DNA of 64,000 nt from Marinifilum sp. N1E240 (GTDB lineage Bacteria; Bacteroidota; Bacteroidia; Bacteroidales; Marinifilaceae), in the NCBI RefSeq assembly GCF_009295825.1, contig NZ_WHKF01000007.1, positions 1 through 64,000 of the forward strand. The letters are read 5' to 3'. The translations under genes and the position numbers were made by a program. The number at the start of each line of letters is the position of its first letter. Position 1 is the first letter of the stretch. The notes beneath the pieces were generated by a model. The model saw nothing but the letters and a program-made list of their open reading frames with translations. It was not told the origin of the DNA and searched no databases. Positions 63,593 through 64,000 of this stretch are shown here, one piece after another.

Positions 63593-64000
63593 ATGGAGAA
63601 AGATAACAATATAGAGTTACGTTCGGACGAAGTAAAAGAGATTTTAGGTAGAGTTCCGAACTGGATCATTCGAAGTGGAACCACACTGTTTTTTGTTGTA
63701 ATATTCACAATAATAGTTGGTAGTTACTTTTTTAAATATCCTGATATTATCGGATCTAGATTGGTATTAAGTACATTGAATCCACCAGCTGAATTAGTCG
63801 CTCGATCTTCAGGAAAGATTCAAATTTTATACGTTGAAGATAATCAAGAAGTCAAAAAAGGAAACCTTCTGGCAATTATTGATAATCCTGCGATTATTGA
63901 TGACGTATTTTTGTTAAAAGAAAGATTGGATGTTTTCCAGGGACATTTAACTGGAAAGGAGAGTATTGAATCAAATTTATTGGAAAGTAATTTTAGATTA
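63593..64000 (+). CDS. HlyD-family secretion adaptor, cut by window end
   Basis: The first 136 codons of an open frame running off the right edge. The N-terminus is cytoplasmic, with one membrane helix at about residues 28-48 (TTLFFVVIFTIIVGSYFF), then a biotinyl-lipoyl-like half motif (ARSSGKIQILYVEDNQEVKK, then GNLLAIIDNP) and the start of a coiled-coil hairpin. It forms the periplasmic part of the exporter with the preceding C39 transporter, 14 bp upstream. Confidence 0.9.
   Translation, partial: MEKDNNIELRSDEVKEILGRVPNWIIRSGTTLFFVVIFTIIVGSYFFKYPDIIGSRLVLSTLNPPAELVARSSGKIQILYVEDNQEVKKGNLLAIIDNPAIIDDVFLLKERLDVFQGHLTGKESIESNLLESNFRL

Overview
The window is AT-rich chromosomal DNA of a Bacteroidota bacterium, most likely an anaerobic or facultative marine member of Marinilabiliales/Marinifilaceae (the order-level placement is a guess from gene content). 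The phylum call rests on TonB-dependent receptors of the SusC type, SPOR lipoproteins, GIN-domain and CarboxypepD_reg-like proteins, scarce Shine-Dalgarno sequences, and repeated promoters of the Bacteroidota type (-33 TTTG, -7 TAnnTTTG). I see no phage, insertion sequence or CRISPR array.

Layout. 1-760 is gene-free and holds three leftward tandem promoters, probably for an rRNA operon beyond the left edge, plus a structured RNA-like element. 0.76-16 kb is mostly housekeeping: Nim-like flavoprotein, DnaG, sirtuin, PiT phosphate transporter, methylglyoxal synthase, SPOR lipoproteins, RpoN, AsnS and an acyl-CoA synthetase. 16.4-23.1 kb is a TetR-controlled TolC/MFP/RND efflux operon with a clear palindromic operator. 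23.4-30.2 kb holds a catalytically dead GH16-like protein with new-looking N-terminal repeats, a TonB-like protein, ComF and a PhoB/PhoR-type two-component pair. The pair is divergent from a TonB-dependent receptor and a duplicated beta-helix lipoprotein (30.7-35.5 kb). 35.7-46.6 kb holds HemW, a GIN-domain protein, a 1387-residue glycosyltransferase/phosphodiester-glycosidase fusion, VanZ, Rrf2, RpiB, an orphan receiver protein and RuvB. 53.2-57.3 kb has two identical tRNA-Val genes, two cyclophilins, PheS and OsmC. 57.6-64 kb has a Crp/Fnr regulator, a SusC-like receptor without SusD, a C39-peptidase ABC exporter (PCAT) and the start of its HlyD adaptor, cut by the window edge.

The most interesting system lies at 46.6-52.9 kb. 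Five unannotated 30-codon genes on the minus strand (47596-48343) each encode an 18-residue double-glycine leader followed by a 12-residue core ending KSILDDCLV. Four of them form a 167-168 bp tandem array. The core is nearly invariant while the leader of one copy has diverged, which looks more like a signal than a bacteriocin. Upstream of the array is a promoter-like element (GAGGGTTACCTTTTT, 8 nt, GGGAATAAAGGG) that recurs with identical spacing only in front of the ECF sigma factor gene at 52873. The ECF sigma/TPR-anti-sigma operon therefore probably drives the peptides. A soluble histidine kinase follows the peptides, and an exported TPR-CHAT (caspase-like) protein anchored by a C-terminal membrane helix diverges from them. 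The PCAT/HlyD exporter 13 kb away has an intact Cys-His-Asp triad suited to cleaving such leaders; that partnership is inference.
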